Below the pieces are notes generated by a model. The model saw only the letters and a program-made list of their open reading frames with translations, did no database searches and was not told the DNA's origin. DNA of 64,000 bases from Owenia fusiformis (taxonomy: Eukaryota; Annelida; Polychaeta; Sabellida; Oweniidae). A program made the translations under genes and the position numbers. The stretch spans positions 304,730 to 368,729 of the forward strand of contig CAIIXF020000003.1 in NCBI GenBank assembly GCA_903813345.2. The letters are read 5' to 3'. This document shows, piece by piece, positions 1 through 10,832 of this stretch (the first letter of the stretch is position 1; each line of letters starts with the position of its first letter).

Positions 1-1626
1 TATATATTGAAATATATAATTAATAAAATCACTGACTTCAACACAACATCAAAACTAAATCTGGCAGCATGGGAGATTCTTAGTCCAAAGGTTAGCACTA
101 TCCTCGACCAGAGGCATTTGAGAAACAGTTTCAGTTTATAGGGTTTCAGGAAGCAGAATAATAAACATGAATTAATAGAGCATTAGGCATTTGTTTCTTT
201 AGATCTATATGATTAAATTATCATTCATAAAGAATACAGAAAGCATTTTGAATTTCACTGGGTATAAATATAGTCATGCTTTTAGATGTAAAATTAGAAA
301 TACACATCCTGCCCAAACAGCCAAAAGCCATGTTATTTAGTCACAGTAAGTAAAATATATTCACATTTTTTAAAGCTGTAGTATTATTTGAAACTCTGTA
401 TTTGCATTAGATTGTGTAATTGTCAATTTCTTGTTTACATACCCAAAATAATTTATCATTTTGACAGTTCGATTTAATTGCCTGTATAAGATACAAGAAC
501 ATAACTTAGGAGGAATGTCTGTTTGTAGGTTGCTCCTGCAATGACAAACAAGGCAACAACCTGCCACTATATTTTCAGGTATTTTTGTAATAGTTAATAT
601 ATACATATATTACTATTACCTAGAACTCTTGTTTAAATAAAAAAGTAGGTAAGTACTATAATCTTTGGCAAATTTGGAGATGGTTTCCACTTTCTTGGAC
701 AAAATGTTTCAAAATGTAGCTGCTAGAAATGGTATAATGTTCAACCTCAGTTAATACATAACTACAAGGAGGCCAAGGAGATTTTCAAGGAAGAATCTCA
801 AGGAAGCTGACACGTCGAACACTGTATACAAACTTCCATGTGTAATTTGAAAACCAAGCATAAGTATTCATTGTATGGCATGGGGACTTTTCCACTATCA
901 GATTGACTGCTTCTTTGCAGAGAACATTAAGGCAGCGCTACATTTTGCCAAATAGAGACCAAAACAAAGGAAAACATTTCAGGCATCTTTTTGAATGTCT
1001 AGCAACTAAGCAACTGTAGTTTGTTATAGTCAGCACCAGATCGAACGCAAGATCACTTGTCTGTGGCAGACATTTCTCCAGTAGTCATCATGGTAAACCT
1101 AGGCCAGATAAAGCAAAATCACATGCAAAGAAGCCTCAAGAGACTCTGTTAACAAATCATCGTGTAATGACTATCTTAGAGAAATTCATTCGGTCAAATA
1201 CCATTTTTTGTGTAGTTTGGTAGTTTTTACGGGAGATTTTTAAAAAAATTGGTACTTTTTGCGGTAGATTTTTATAAATCAGGATTTTTTTAGGTAAATT
1301 TTGAAACAACTGGAGTTTTTATGGTGAAATAAAATGGTACTTTTTTAAAAAAAAGCGGATTATCTCCAGTTTTTTTCTAATGAAAGCAATAGTTTTGGCT
1401 CCCAGAATGCGTTGCCGATATTCTGCAAAACAATCACCGAGCGATAGCTTTGTTGGAGAGCATCAGTTCATTCTCCCTGCAGTTGTAAAAATCATAAAGA
1501 CGCGAATAGCAAATGACGCATGTGTGGAGATTAAATAATATCGAGTTGGAACCCTGGCTTCCAATCCTCCTTGGAGTTTTTGAAGGAGATTTTTGACAAA
1601 ATCTGTACCACGACCTCACTAGTACC
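1..1626. other. No recognisable gene
   Basis: AT-rich sequence without a convincing exon on either strand. The short open frames here have no family motif, and the one near 1434-1628 on the minus strand overlaps the probable leader of the plus-strand exon at 1627. Around 1200-1350 the sequence is rich in short T and A runs. Confidence 0.5.
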
Positions 1627-1688
1627 ATGGCAGATGTTAGTGATAAAACTGCAAGTGCTTGTACTATTCTGGAACAGCATTCAACTGA
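1627..1688 (+). CDS. Candidate first coding exon, unassigned
   Basis: An ATG in good context (accATGG) opens a frame reading MADVSDKTASACTILEQHS and then meets a consensus donor, GA|GTAAGT, at 1689. That combination (strong start, roughly 20 codons, strong donor, phase 2 end) is what a first coding exon of an animal gene looks like. I cannot identify the partner exons: the next coding material on this strand is the transposase fragment at 3.2 kb and the helicase exon at 10.1 kb, and neither clearly follows. It could be a chance ATG plus donor, or the 5' exon of the helicase-like or C14orf93-like gene downstream. The residues match no family I know. Confidence 0.35.
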
Positions 1689-2354
1689 GTAAGTTTATTC
1701 AATTAAATTTTATGACCTCAAAAGTATACATGTCACACATTGATTGAAGTTAATTAATAACTGCCAAGATCCGTAATTTACATGATATTTTCAATTGATT
1801 TTTTCCAATCTGGATTGGAGTTGGCTGAAGGAGGGGATTTGATTTTCAAGTTAAGAAACTTGTGTTTCTATTTAAGAATTCCAAACAAATACTAGTATTA
1901 TTTTAATTTTCAGTGTACGCAACTAATACCTTGCGGGCAAGCAGCTCACAATTCACTTCGATTTGGAATTCGAAAGTTGGTCACAACTGCCGCATCATGA
2001 AAAGACTTAAAAGACTATAATCTGATAATAGGCACAACATGAAATTAGGGGAACGTAACTTCATCTAACTTCATTACTCATAACTGATATGTATAGTTTT
2101 TATGACACCACGACATGTGTGCTTGGTGTTTGGTGGTCAGTGTTCTGCATTTGTAACAAATGGCAAGTGGTGACATTTTACATGTTAATGCCTTTTAATG
2201 TTAAATATAACACATTCTTTTCATAAATATTGCCGCTAAATCTTATACATTTACATGAAAAATATGCCATTTTGACTCTGGAAATCTCTGGAATTTATTT
2301 TTCAATTTTGTATGGCCACCCTGTAATTATCTTTGGCGACCTAGGTTGGCCTAT
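1689..2354. other. No recognisable gene
   Basis: Would be intron if the exon at 1627 is real. AT-rich and without motifs that I can name. Confidence 0.4.
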
Positions 2355-2680
2355 GTATAACTACTTAGAGGGGTATTGTCGTCCCCTGCGCCGTCCGTCT
2401 GTCCATTGATGACATTACCACTCTAGCACGTTCAAATCAAATCAGATTTTCCTGGTTTTTAGTTTGAGTTTTTAGAATTTCGGCCTAATTGGGTTTTCCA
2501 TTTGGCCACCAGGGGGCGCTTTTCTATGGGTTCGTGGAGGACTCCAATATATACCTTCACACTAAAATCAAGAAAATTCGATTTGATTTGAACATGCTAA
2601 AGCGGTAATGTCATCAATGGACAGACGGACTGACAGAAGGACGGCGCAAGGGACGACAATACCCCTCTGAATAGTTATAC
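2355..2680. repeat. Foldback repeat with about 90-bp inverted arms
   Basis: The left arm (about 2355-2445, starting gtataactacttagagg) is the near reverse complement of the right arm (about 2576-2680, ending ttatac). Both contain the word tgtccattgatgacattac and an acggacgg-type stretch. About 130 bp separate the arms. Just beyond the right arm (2681-2710) a third partial copy of the gacattaccgctc part follows in the same orientation as the left arm. No ORF lies inside. It is best read as a MITE or foldback element; no clear target duplication was found. Confidence 0.7.
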
Positions 2681-2710
2681 GACATTACCGCTCAAGCATG
2701 TTCAAAAGTT

Positions 2711-3221
2711 AGCTGTGTAAAATCAGATCAAACTAAAGGATAATTTGTCCCCAATTTTACACATTTCCTTGCAAGACAAAAAATCACATCAGAGGTAAAA
2801 TGGGAAGATGTCCAACTCTGATTTTTAGCTTTAATGAAAGATTATGCAATTGTGAACAAATGGAGCAAATCACATGTACAATAACTCATGATAATTATGT
2901 CAGTAACGGCCTTGGTTAGATCCATGCCTATATCTATTTCAGTTATTTAAACTAAATGATTGTGCTTTGATATTAAGCTAAGTAAAAATAATATATGCCG
3001 ACATTCGACATATTGTGTTTTAGAGCGATGTGCAGGTTTAAATACCTACTAATCAAAAACTTATTGGATGGTCCAAATGTCATGCCAGATTTGCAGGTGT
3101 TACTTCATGTTTGTGTATTTTATATCTCAGTTTTTAAATTCGCCATATTTGTTGACTTGGCCTGAGTAAATGTAATGAGAGAAACATATTTTCGAAACAA
3201 ATACTTTTCCAGACATACAGA
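2711..3221. other. No recognisable gene
   Basis: AT-rich, with no feature recognised. Confidence 0.4.
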
Positions 3222-3530
3222 ATGACATTGGAAATAGAGAAGAGAGGAGCAGTACACAACAATTCAGACAAGAACATTAACAGTCTCAAGGATTGCTTTA
3301 TCAATCAAAAGAGGAGACATCCCGATAACCACCAGTCAACATGTATTTTAGTTTCTGAATTAGAACAAGAGAAATTTAATCCTATCTTATTATTTAAACC
3401 CCAAGGAAAAGCAATGACATTTCTAATCTATATTTTAATGAGTCCGGCTTTATTTTGGGTATCCAGACTGAACAACAATCTCTTGTTTTCAAAGAATATG
3501 CAGATAAGATTCTATGTATAGATAGCACCC
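3222..3530 (+). pseudogene. MULE-type transposase fragment
   Basis: Remnant of a Mutator-like (MULE) transposase, the DDE enzyme of cut-and-paste DNA transposons. The first frame contains ELEQEKFNPILLFKPQGK, matching the block 'EELQ-x-x-x-YNPVL-x-YKPQG' that precedes the first catalytic aspartate. After a frameshift near 3410-3450 the other frame reads GFILGIQTEQQSLVFKEYA followed by KILCIDSTP, the known 'QTEFQ...CMDATH' motif, in which D is the first catalytic residue. The homology stops right after DST-P, where the dispersed repeat at 3531 begins, so the rest of the domain is absent. Frameshift and truncation make it a pseudogene. The family call rests on motif memory. Confidence 0.55.
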
Positions 3531-3626
3531 CGATTTATTTGTCAAAATCCCAATATTGAAAGAATCCCGACTTAAGGATATATCCAGATTTTTTGTAAAA
3601 TAGCCTGATTTGAAGAAAATATTCCA
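3531..3626 (+). repeat. 96-bp dispersed repeat, inverted partner at 9700
   Basis: Nearly identical to the reverse complement of 9700-9795 (only one or two differences seen). It starts immediately after the coding homology of the transposase fragment ends, which suggests that insertion of this repeat cut the gene. The two copies face each other across about 6 kb that includes the minisatellite locus. Confidence 0.75.
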
Positions 3627-4570
3627 AACACAAACGAATACAGATTCAAACTCATAACGTTAGTTGTTCAAGACAACTTTAAAAAGGTAATTTCAAAATT
3701 TCTTACTCTTGTTTGATACTCCTTACTAAAAAGCATCTATTTCTTCTATAATTACCATAATATTAATAATCTACACTGTAGCTTTCACACACATACAGCA
3801 GCGACTACTACAATAAACATCAATATGCTGTCATCAGATGGTTATCACATGTCTGCATTAGGGGATTCAGTTTTCACCAACTAAATAGTTGCTGCCTGTC
3901 GTGGGATGATGTACAACCAGGGCCTCTAGATTGTACAACATTGGAGTTTCGACTTCTCCCAATTTCATCATCTAATTTCATTAATTAAAAAAAAAAAAAA
4001 TTATCTGCTCTCAAAGATCATACCAGCATATTATTGTTGTGTCCTCTTTGCTAAAGATTTCAAAGTATGTGAAAGACAAAATATGCTGTGAATCATTTGA
4101 TGAGCCCTATTGGAAGACATGAATAAGGAAATACAATAGCATAAACAATATTACCAGATGTGCCAAAATATGCTATTTTCAAATGGAAAGTATAAATGTA
4201 TGCATTGCCCTAAGGTGGATTTCTAAAGAACCATTAAAGGAAACTTAGATATTAAGTAAACTTATGCCATCCCCTTTGCGACCATGCCATTGCTGAGTTG
4301 ACACTTCAATTTGTGGTAAGCAGTAGACTGATTTAATCTCATTTGTTTATCATTATTCTGTGAAAAAAATGTGTAACATTCACAATCCCATAGGGTCTAC
4401 AATGGTAAATAGAAATAACATACTTAAAATAATAGAGTTCTTCTCATAATGTGATTCCCTAAAATTGTGTTATTCCAAAAATTGCATGTAGCTTAAATGT
4501 GATTAACTTTTTCAGGATTGTCCAAGACAGCCAGCAAGCTTTAAGGTTTGGTGCTATCTGTCCAAAGGCT
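3627..4570. other. No recognisable gene
   Basis: Includes an uninterrupted A tract at about 3988-4001. No exon or repeat family recognised. Confidence 0.4.
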
Positions 4571-4589
4571 GAGAGAGAGAGAGAGAGAG
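4571..4589. repeat. (GA)n microsatellite
   Basis: About 19 bases of uninterrupted GA repeat. Confidence 0.9.
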
Positions 4590-5076
4590 GTCATCTGTGA
4601 TGAGGTTATCACATTTTATGAATCAGACAAGCCTTGATCAATGAGAAAATTGAGAGGTGAAAGGAGGAATTCAGGGATGTAGACTTTAATGAAGTCCCAG
4701 ACTCTCCAGCTGAAGCTATCAAAGTTTGCAATCACATGAGAGTTTCCAAATATTTTTTTGTGCTAGCCCAGGGGAAATAAGGAGTGGAAAGATGCATGCT
4801 GCTGTTGTTTTAAGGGGATTGTGACCCAGATGGAGGAGACAGAGGCTTTTAAGTCAGTTTCCACCTGCATTGTCTCAGATGAGAGGATTCAGTTTGGGAG
4901 AGAACCTGGGGGTGTAAGTTTGCTTTGGGCCACTCCATGGCTGTGACATTCTGCAAAGAGTGTTCCGCTGTTGACTTGAAGAGAATATAATTGGGATTAT
5001 GATCATGACGATTCTGACAGAATGATGGATGAGACGGAGGCTTTCAAGTCTTTCTCCGCAAATGACATTCATTCCT
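4590..5076 (+). other. Possible degenerate coding remnant, unassigned
   Basis: Less AT-rich than its surroundings. A short frame at 4591-4640 reads VICDEVITFYESDK and then stops, reminiscent of a transposon-borne block I cannot name firmly. The phrase 'gagac-gaggctt-ttcaagtc' occurs twice (about 4839-4856 and 5034-5050), an internal duplication. Stops occur in all frames, so if it was coding it is dead. Confidence 0.25.
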
Positions 5077-5773
5077 CAATTTAGAAATGAAATACCCTTG
5101 GAGCAAAGATGACATTGCATAATGGGTAATTAACTTAAAACTAAGCCTTATATGGTAATCACAATGTAAAATATATTAACAAAGGCAATAATCAAGGTAA
5201 GTACAATTATTTTGTAAGTTCCCTGAGTGAGTGAAAGATTTTTCAGAATTGCAGTACCAATAAATATTTTCAGTGTTTACACATACAAGCTACATTATAC
5301 AAGAAAAGAAAATGATGATTTCTGATAAAAAAAATATTGCTTAACAATAGAAGGTTACTGTCCCATACGACTATAACTAGAGACAACAGAATATTAATTG
5401 ATGAATATCTCATACATCATATTTAAAAACCGAAATAAATTAAAATGAAATAAAATGATGAAATCAATAGAAAAAAAATGACAAACACTTTGATGGACTT
5501 AAAGAGTACAGGCATTAAAGGCTTTACCTATGAAATGACCAAAGCATTATGCTCAGTAAGTAATGTTATCTGTAAAATAATAAAAGAGAGAATCAGATCT
5601 AGCGAGCAGCCGAACAAAAAATTGTTTCAATTTTAGACATTGAAAGGAATGACATAAGCCAGGAATATTCTATTTTCTAAAAATCCGTTAAGTGCACACT
5701 TTATTTCAGTAAAACTAATGTTAGTTTTTATACAGTGTACATGTACTTGAAGTGATGACACTATATTGCTATA
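5077..5773. other. No recognisable gene
   Basis: AT-rich, with no feature recognised. Confidence 0.4.
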
Positions 5774-5836
5774 GTCAGCATTTTTGACTGGTGTTGTGTC
5801 AGCATTTTTGACTGGTGTTGTGTCAGCATTTGACAT
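5774..5836. repeat. 24-bp direct repeat, about 2.6 copies
   Basis: The unit gtcagcatttttgactggtg plus tgt occurs twice in full and once in part. Confidence 0.85.
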
Positions 5837-6571
5837 TCAGCTTTCTAATTCCATTATCAGATGCAGTCGCGACTTCATTTGTCCTATTTAAACATATTGT
5901 TTTACCTGGTCTTTTTTGTTTCAATTTGATTACATTTTAAATTCAGATGGATTCTTGCTGGATGGATTCAGATGATGGGCACATGTCAAGGTTTAGATAA
6001 GGGTGGAGCTGCAAGTGCTGTACAGTTCTAAACTCAATAACAACATGTCAAGAACTGTTTCAAAAATTTAATAATTTGCATAGATATTTTTTAATGGGAG
6101 GGGGTATCCCATTTGTTATATGTTCAAAATGCCTGAATGTTTTTCAATTGTAAATATTGTAACAAAATTTTGAATTTTTTATTTTTGATTTAGTGCTGTT
6201 TACTCGCTATTGTACATTTATTACACTTGATTTGTGGTTCACATGTGAGATCATTAAGATCTTAAATTGTAGCAATGTTTGCAGTACTTAAGTTATAGTT
6301 ACATGGGTGAAATAGCGTTTTCATGTCATCGAATTGGGATTTAATTAATGTTGATCGGGTAGTCGATCGGGTACTTTAAATGGAGGTCACTTTTTGGAAT
6401 TTACTTCCTGCTTCTTATTCTATCGAACCGAAGTAAAACTAGAGTAAGTAGCGATCAATTACTGTTAGATTTATTAAGTTCCAATTATTATCTTCTTGTG
6501 TGAGCAATATTAAACCGGGATATGGCGTCAATAACTTGTTATTTAGCTTTGAAATCTTGTTCGAAAAGTGA
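5837..6571. other. No gene; upstream of a promoter
   Basis: AT-rich. A short repeat, gatcgggta, occurs twice near 6354-6376. Otherwise nothing is recognised until the CRE/TATA promoter. Confidence 0.4.
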
Positions 6572-6594
6572 TGACGTCACCAAGCCTATAAAAG
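6572..6594 (+). promoter_or_regulatory. CRE plus TATA-box core promoter
   Basis: A perfect CRE/ATF palindrome TGACGTCA (6572-6579) is followed 7 bp later by TATAAAAG (6587-6594). Transcription would start near 6617-6625. A small inverted repeat, gccga...tcggc, lies at 6602-6618. Downstream lie transcribed-strand minisatellites, a small membrane-protein ORF and AATAAA at 8886, so the region has the layout of a single transcription unit of about 2.3 kb. Confidence 0.6.
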
Positions 6595-6677
6595 TATTTC
6601 GCCGATGTAAACTCGGCAGATTACAGCAAGCTTTTGACTAGGACAGAGCTCCGTTCGAAATATTTTGTGATTTCTGA

Positions 6678-7260
6678 CAATTTTGATTTTGTTGGACTTT
6701 GACATTTTCTGTACATGATAACTTCGACTTAGAATATTTCTGACTGGCACTTGGGAATATTCTTTGACTTTGTTTCTGTTCACATGTACCTGGCTGTAGA
6801 CGAATCTACTTGAGGTTAAACTTGGACAAAATCAATTTTGTTGGACTTATGCATTTTATCTGTAGATGATAACTTGGACTTGGAATATTTTCATACTTTG
6901 AAATATTCTTTGACTTTGTTTCGTGGTACATCTACCTAGTTGGACTTATGCATTTTATCTGTAGATGATAACTTGGACTTGGAATATTTTCATAATTTGA
7001 AATATTCTTTGACTTTGTTTCGTGATACATCTACCTGAAGTTGGACTTGTATATTTTGCTGTGGATGCTAACTTGGACTTAGAACATTTCTTACTGGCAC
7101 TTCGAAATATTCTTTGACTTTGTTCTGTGGTACATCTACCTGGAGTTGGACTTATACATTTTAGTCGTTTATACTAACTTGGACTTAGAATATTTCTTAC
7201 TCACACTTTGAAATATTCTTCGACTTTGTTCTATTTGAAGTTTGACTTAGATAATTTATT
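6678..7260 (+). repeat. Tandem repeat, about 100-bp units
   Basis: About five diverged units, each with a ttggactta...attttatctgtagatga start, an aacttggacttagaat middle and a ttctttgactttgtttcg...acatctacct end. The two units at about 6835-7020 are nearly identical; the flanking ones are more diverged. It lies directly downstream of the TATA box, so it would form the leader of the transcript. Stops in all frames argue against coding. Confidence 0.8.
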
Positions 7261-7261
7261 G

Positions 7262-8476
7262 TGAAACTTCCTCACTGAAGACGTTCCAGTTGACTTTGTC
7301 GAACGGACTCACTGAGGCTGGGTCTTTATTTCAGCGACTGTCGAACGGACTTCCTGAGGAAGGTGATCCATTGGACTTAGCCGGAAGAGACTACCTGTGG
7401 GAGAAGAGGATCCACTGGACTTAGCCAGAGGAGGCTACCTGAGGGAGAAGACGATCCATTGGACTTAGCTGAAGAGGCTACCTGAGGGAGAAGAGGATCC
7501 ATTGGACTTAGCCGGAGGCTACCTGAGGGAGAAGAGGATCCATTGGACTTAGCTGAAGAGGCTACCTGAGGGAGAAGAGGATCCATTGGACTTAGCCGGA
7601 GGAGGCTACCTGAGGGAGAAGAGGATCCATTGGACTTCACCGGAAGAGGCTACCTGAGGGAGACGTTCCAGTTGACTTTGTCGAACGGACTTCCTGAGGA
7701 AGGTGATCCATTGGACTTATCCGGAGGAGGCTACCTGAGGGAGAAGAGGATCCACTGGACTTAGCCGGAAGAGGCTACCTGAGGGAGAAGAGGATCCATT
7801 GGACTTAGCCGGAGGAGGCTACCTGAGGGAGAAGAGGATCTATTGGACTTAGCCGGAGGAGGCTACCTGAGGGAGAAGAGGATCCACTGGACTTAGCCGG
7901 AGGAGGCTACCTGAGGGAGAAGAGGATCCATTGGACTTAGCCGGAGGAGGCTACCTGAGGGAGAAGACGTTCCAGTTGACTTTGTCGAACGGACTCACTG
8001 AGCTGAGTCTTTATTTCAGCGACTGTCGAACGGACTTCCTGAGGAAGGTGATCCATTGGACTTAGCCGGAGGAGGCTACCTGAGGGAGAAGAGGATCCAT
8101 TGGACTTAGCCGGAGGAGGCTACCTGAGGGAGAAGACGTTCCAGTTGACTTTGTCGAACGGACTCACTGAGGCTGGGTCTTTATTTCAGCGACTGTCGAA
8201 CGGACTTCCTGAGGAAGGTGATCCATTGGACTTAGCCGGAGGAGGCTACCTGAGGGAGAAGAGGATCCATTGGACTTAGCCGGAGGAGGCTACCTGAGGG
8301 AGAAGAGGATCCATTGGACTTAGCCGGAGGAGGCTACCTGAGGGAGAAGAGGATCCACTGGACTTAGCCGGAGGAGGCTACCTGAGGGAGAAGAGGATCC
8401 ACTAGAATTAGCCGGAGGAGGCTACCTGAAGGAGAAGAGGATACACTGGACTTACCCAGAGGAGGCTACCTGCACG
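7262..8476 (+). repeat. 44-bp minisatellite with higher-order structure
   Basis: About 20 copies of a 44-bp unit with ggaggctacctgagggagaa at its start, then gaggatccattggacttagc. The array is interrupted four times by a longer spacer containing gttccagttgactttgtcg (near 7277, 7663, 7968 and 8137), usually followed by a cagcgactgtcgaacggact piece, so there is a higher-order period. A 44-bp unit is not a multiple of three and the reading frames carry stops, so it does not encode a long repeat protein. The open frames on the minus strand here are by-products. Confidence 0.9.
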
Positions 8477-8497
8477 AGACAAGATACTGGTCCTTGT

Positions 8498-8704
8498 ATG
8501 GAACTGGATGTTCTTTTCATCGCTTTGATTGTGGGCAGCATATCGTTTGTACTCCTTTGTTTGATGTTTGTAATTTGCACTCGTGTTTGCATTACCACTA
8601 CAGACGAAGAATCTAATGATCAATCTGCTCCAATACCAACTAGACAGATTCCAGTGTTCCAGTCATCGCTTGGCTTCAGCCTGAGTACAGTGAACTTTGT
8701 GTGA
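8498..8704 (+). CDS. Small single-pass membrane protein, 68 residues
   Basis: The ORF starts at an ATG followed by G and encodes a very short N-terminus (MELD), one long hydrophobic segment at about residues 5-28 (LFIALIVGSISFVLLCLMFV core), a Cys/Arg edge (CTRVC) and a polar tail of about 40 residues with DEESND. This predicts a single-pass membrane microprotein. It is the only clear ORF in the unit bounded by the CRE/TATA promoter at 6572 and AATAAA at 8886. The frame is open for about 45 codons upstream into the last minisatellite units, but no upstream ATG is present. I know no family for it. It could be a genuine taxon-restricted gene or a chance ORF in a transcribed repeat. Confidence 0.45.
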   Translation: MELDVLFIALIVGSISFVLLCLMFVICTRVCITTTDEESNDQSAPIPTRQIPVFQSSLGFSLSTVNFV

Positions 8705-8754
8705 CTTCAATCCAATCCCACAATTGATGCTTATATGTTTGGACTTACAGTGAA

Positions 8755-8786
8755 TAATAATAACAACAACAACAACAACAACAACG
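8755..8786. repeat. (AAC/AAT)n microsatellite
   Basis: A run of aat and aac triplets in the presumed 3' UTR of the small membrane-protein unit. Confidence 0.85.
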
Positions 8787-8885
8787 AACATTGGTTCTAT
8801 TCCAGTTTATTACATTTAGGACATTTTGCTATTTGATGTACACAATTTTGGGCCTACAGACGCCACAATATATCGTTTGTTGTGT

Positions 8886-8891
8886 AATAAA
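8886..8891 (+). terminator. Poly(A) signal AATAAA
   Basis: A canonical signal about 180 bp after the stop of the 68-residue ORF, followed within 25 bp by GT-rich sequence. It would end the transcription unit that starts near 6620. Confidence 0.5.
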
Positions 8892-9039
8892 TATAATTGA
8901 ATGTTCTGTTGAATCTTTGGTGCAAACACATTTAACGTGTGTCACGTAACCCACAAGGTATACAGAGGTCTATTTGTCCACACTACCATAATATCCACAA
9001 AAAGGCCTAACTGTTACAATATGTTAAAAAAAAATATTT

Positions 9040-9375
9040 TTACATCATCAAATAGCACCTTGAAATGGTCAATGTTTCTGTGACTCATACACTTTGAAAG
9101 TGCCCAGAAAGCACCAAATAGCATCTCAAAAGTGTAAAATTTTCTAGGGGGGGGGAGGGGCACTCACACCCCCAACAAAACAATTGGGAATGTTTAGAAG
9201 TTGCATTTGTTAATTTCAAACACTTTAAAAGTGCCCAGAAATCACCAAGTGACATCATGAAACCATAAATAATTCTGACACCGCATCCCAAAAACTAAAG
9301 CATTTATTTACTCAAACACATAAAAAATGTTCAGAATTAACCAGACAGCATCTTAAATTAGTAAAATTTTCCTGT
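9040..9375. repeat. Imperfect tandem repeat, about 115-bp units
   Basis: Three to four diverged units share 'acactttgaaagtgcccagaaa' (shortened here), then a caccaa-tagcatctc block and then taaaattttc. Unit starts fall near 9085, 9215 and 9305. A G-rich run lies at about 9147-9161. It resembles a dispersed repeat rather than a gene. Confidence 0.6.
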
Positions 9376-9699
9376 GCTACCCACTCGCTACTCTAAGAAG
9401 AAAATGATTATATTTCCTTCTAGCATACCCTACCTATTCCAATGTTTCTCCAAATTGCTTATTCAATATTTTGTAATAACATACTACAAAATAGGCTGAG
9501 TCGTCTAAATATAGAGAGTAGCTGACCCTGCTCTTAAATATCCGAATTAAGTATGTAATCTACACCTAGTCCTCACACAATCAATTATCTCTGATAAAGC
9601 TTGAATTCATGCTCGTGTTATACATGATGTCAAAGAATACAGTTAATAACACAAAATCAGGATATTTTATGAAAGAAATCAGAATGATTTACGAAAAAT
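9376..9699. other. No recognisable gene
   Basis: AT-rich, with no exon recognised. Confidence 0.4.
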
Positions 9700-9795
9700 T
9701 GGAATATTTTCTTCAAATCAGGCTATTTTACAAAAAATCTGGATATATCCTTAAGTCGGGATTCTTTCAATATTGGAATTTTGACAAATAAATCG
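9700..9795 (-). repeat. 96-bp dispersed repeat, inverted partner at 3531
   Basis: Reverse complement of 3531-3626 with about 98 percent identity by eye. Homology ends sharply at both sides. Confidence 0.75.
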
Positions 9796-10142
9796 GGATT
9801 TGACAGGTGAGGCACTAAGATTTGAGAAAAAGTTAAAAAAATGATCCACCTTAAATATATTCCCCTCTGCCCCTGATTTTAGAGGGAATATTAAAGTTTT
9901 TCAGTCATTCTAGTAGACCACAAAGATGGCTCTTGTTCTTTTATCCATGGAAATGGTTTTCTAATATGTTGGAAGTTTCACGCTTCATTCCATGAATGAA
10001 TCATTTGCCTGATTTTGCAAATATTGATCTCAACCTTGTATTTTACTTCAGTTATCACATACTTTAAAATAGATCACCCTACAGCCCTAGTATCAGTATA
10101 GTATCATCATTTAGGTCATAATTAAGTTCTTTCTATTTTCAG
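9796..10142. other. No gene; ends in a 3' splice site
   Basis: AT-rich. Ends in a pyrimidine tract and AG (10141-10142) that serves the helicase exon. Confidence 0.4.
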
Positions 10143-10814
10143 GGGAACAGAAACCTTCAGGCTGGAGTACGCTACTTTGGGAAAATGTAGAGCTTACAAG
10201 GACGTCCCTTGGGTTATTCTGTTTGCTACTTTCACTGAGGATCTGTTGGTTTCAACGATTTCAAACCTTTCAATTTCATCTTATGTTTCTGTAAGTCAGG
10301 TTCCAGATAGATCGAGCATTTTCTTGGATTGGTCACTGAAGGTTCATGATGATGGGTTGGAATGTCTTGATTTCTTGGTAGATGAGGTTAGAGAGGTTGT
10401 AGGTCAAGGAAGGTCATTATTTTTTGTCCAACTGTGTCAGGAGTTAGTGATGTTTTTGAGTATTTGATGCTAGGGTTGAAAGGAGATGCTTTTGGAGGTT
10501 CAATGTCTTTTGATAACAGGAGGATTGGTGTTTATCATGGTAGAAGTTCAAGTTCAATGGAGGAGGCCATGTTGGAGGAGGCCATGTTGGAGGAGGCCAT
10601 GTTGGAAAAGTTTCGGGTGGTTGGTAGTTCGATAAGGGTCATGGTTTGCACAATTGCTTTTGGTCTTGGGGTTGATATTCCAGATGTTGATCTTGTTGTG
10701 AATTTTGGTGTTCCTAGGTCAGTCCTTGATTATTGGCGGCAGGTAGGTCGTTGTGTAAGAATTGTGGATAGAAAAACCCCATTACAATTGTTTAGGAATT
10801 CAAGTCAACAGAAG
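10143..10814 (+). pseudogene. RecQ-like helicase exon with frameshift
   Basis: Single exon encoding the second half of a superfamily-2 RecQ-type helicase, an ATP-driven 3'-5' DNA-unwinding enzyme. In order: FRLEYATLGKCRAY with DVPWVILFATFTED (end of the first RecA-like lobe, motif III region); the block SLFF/CPTVSGVSDVFEYLM; IGVYHGRSS (motif IV area); RVMVCTIAFGLGVDIPDV (motif V); and VPRSVLDYWRQVGRCVR (motif VI, where the usual second GR is VR). The frame shifts by one base inside a T6 run at 10420-10425. A 15-bp in-frame triplication gives EEAML three times at 10558-10602. Flanks are an AG acceptor at 10142 and a donor AAG|GTATGT at 10815. The Walker A half is absent here; a comparable N-terminal fragment lies at 37659. 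Probably a decayed repeat-borne copy. Confidence 0.75.
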
Positions 10815-10832
10815 GTATGTACAATTCATTTT

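Noticed and set aside
7377-7640. Minus-strand repeat protein (SNGSSSPSGSL repeats)
   Set aside because: Product of the 44-bp minisatellite. Frames change every unit and the better transcription signals are on the plus strand.
6572-8891. LTR retrotransposon with this promoter as its LTR
   Set aside because: No second copy flanks an internal region, no TG...CA ends, primer-binding site or gag/pol frame.
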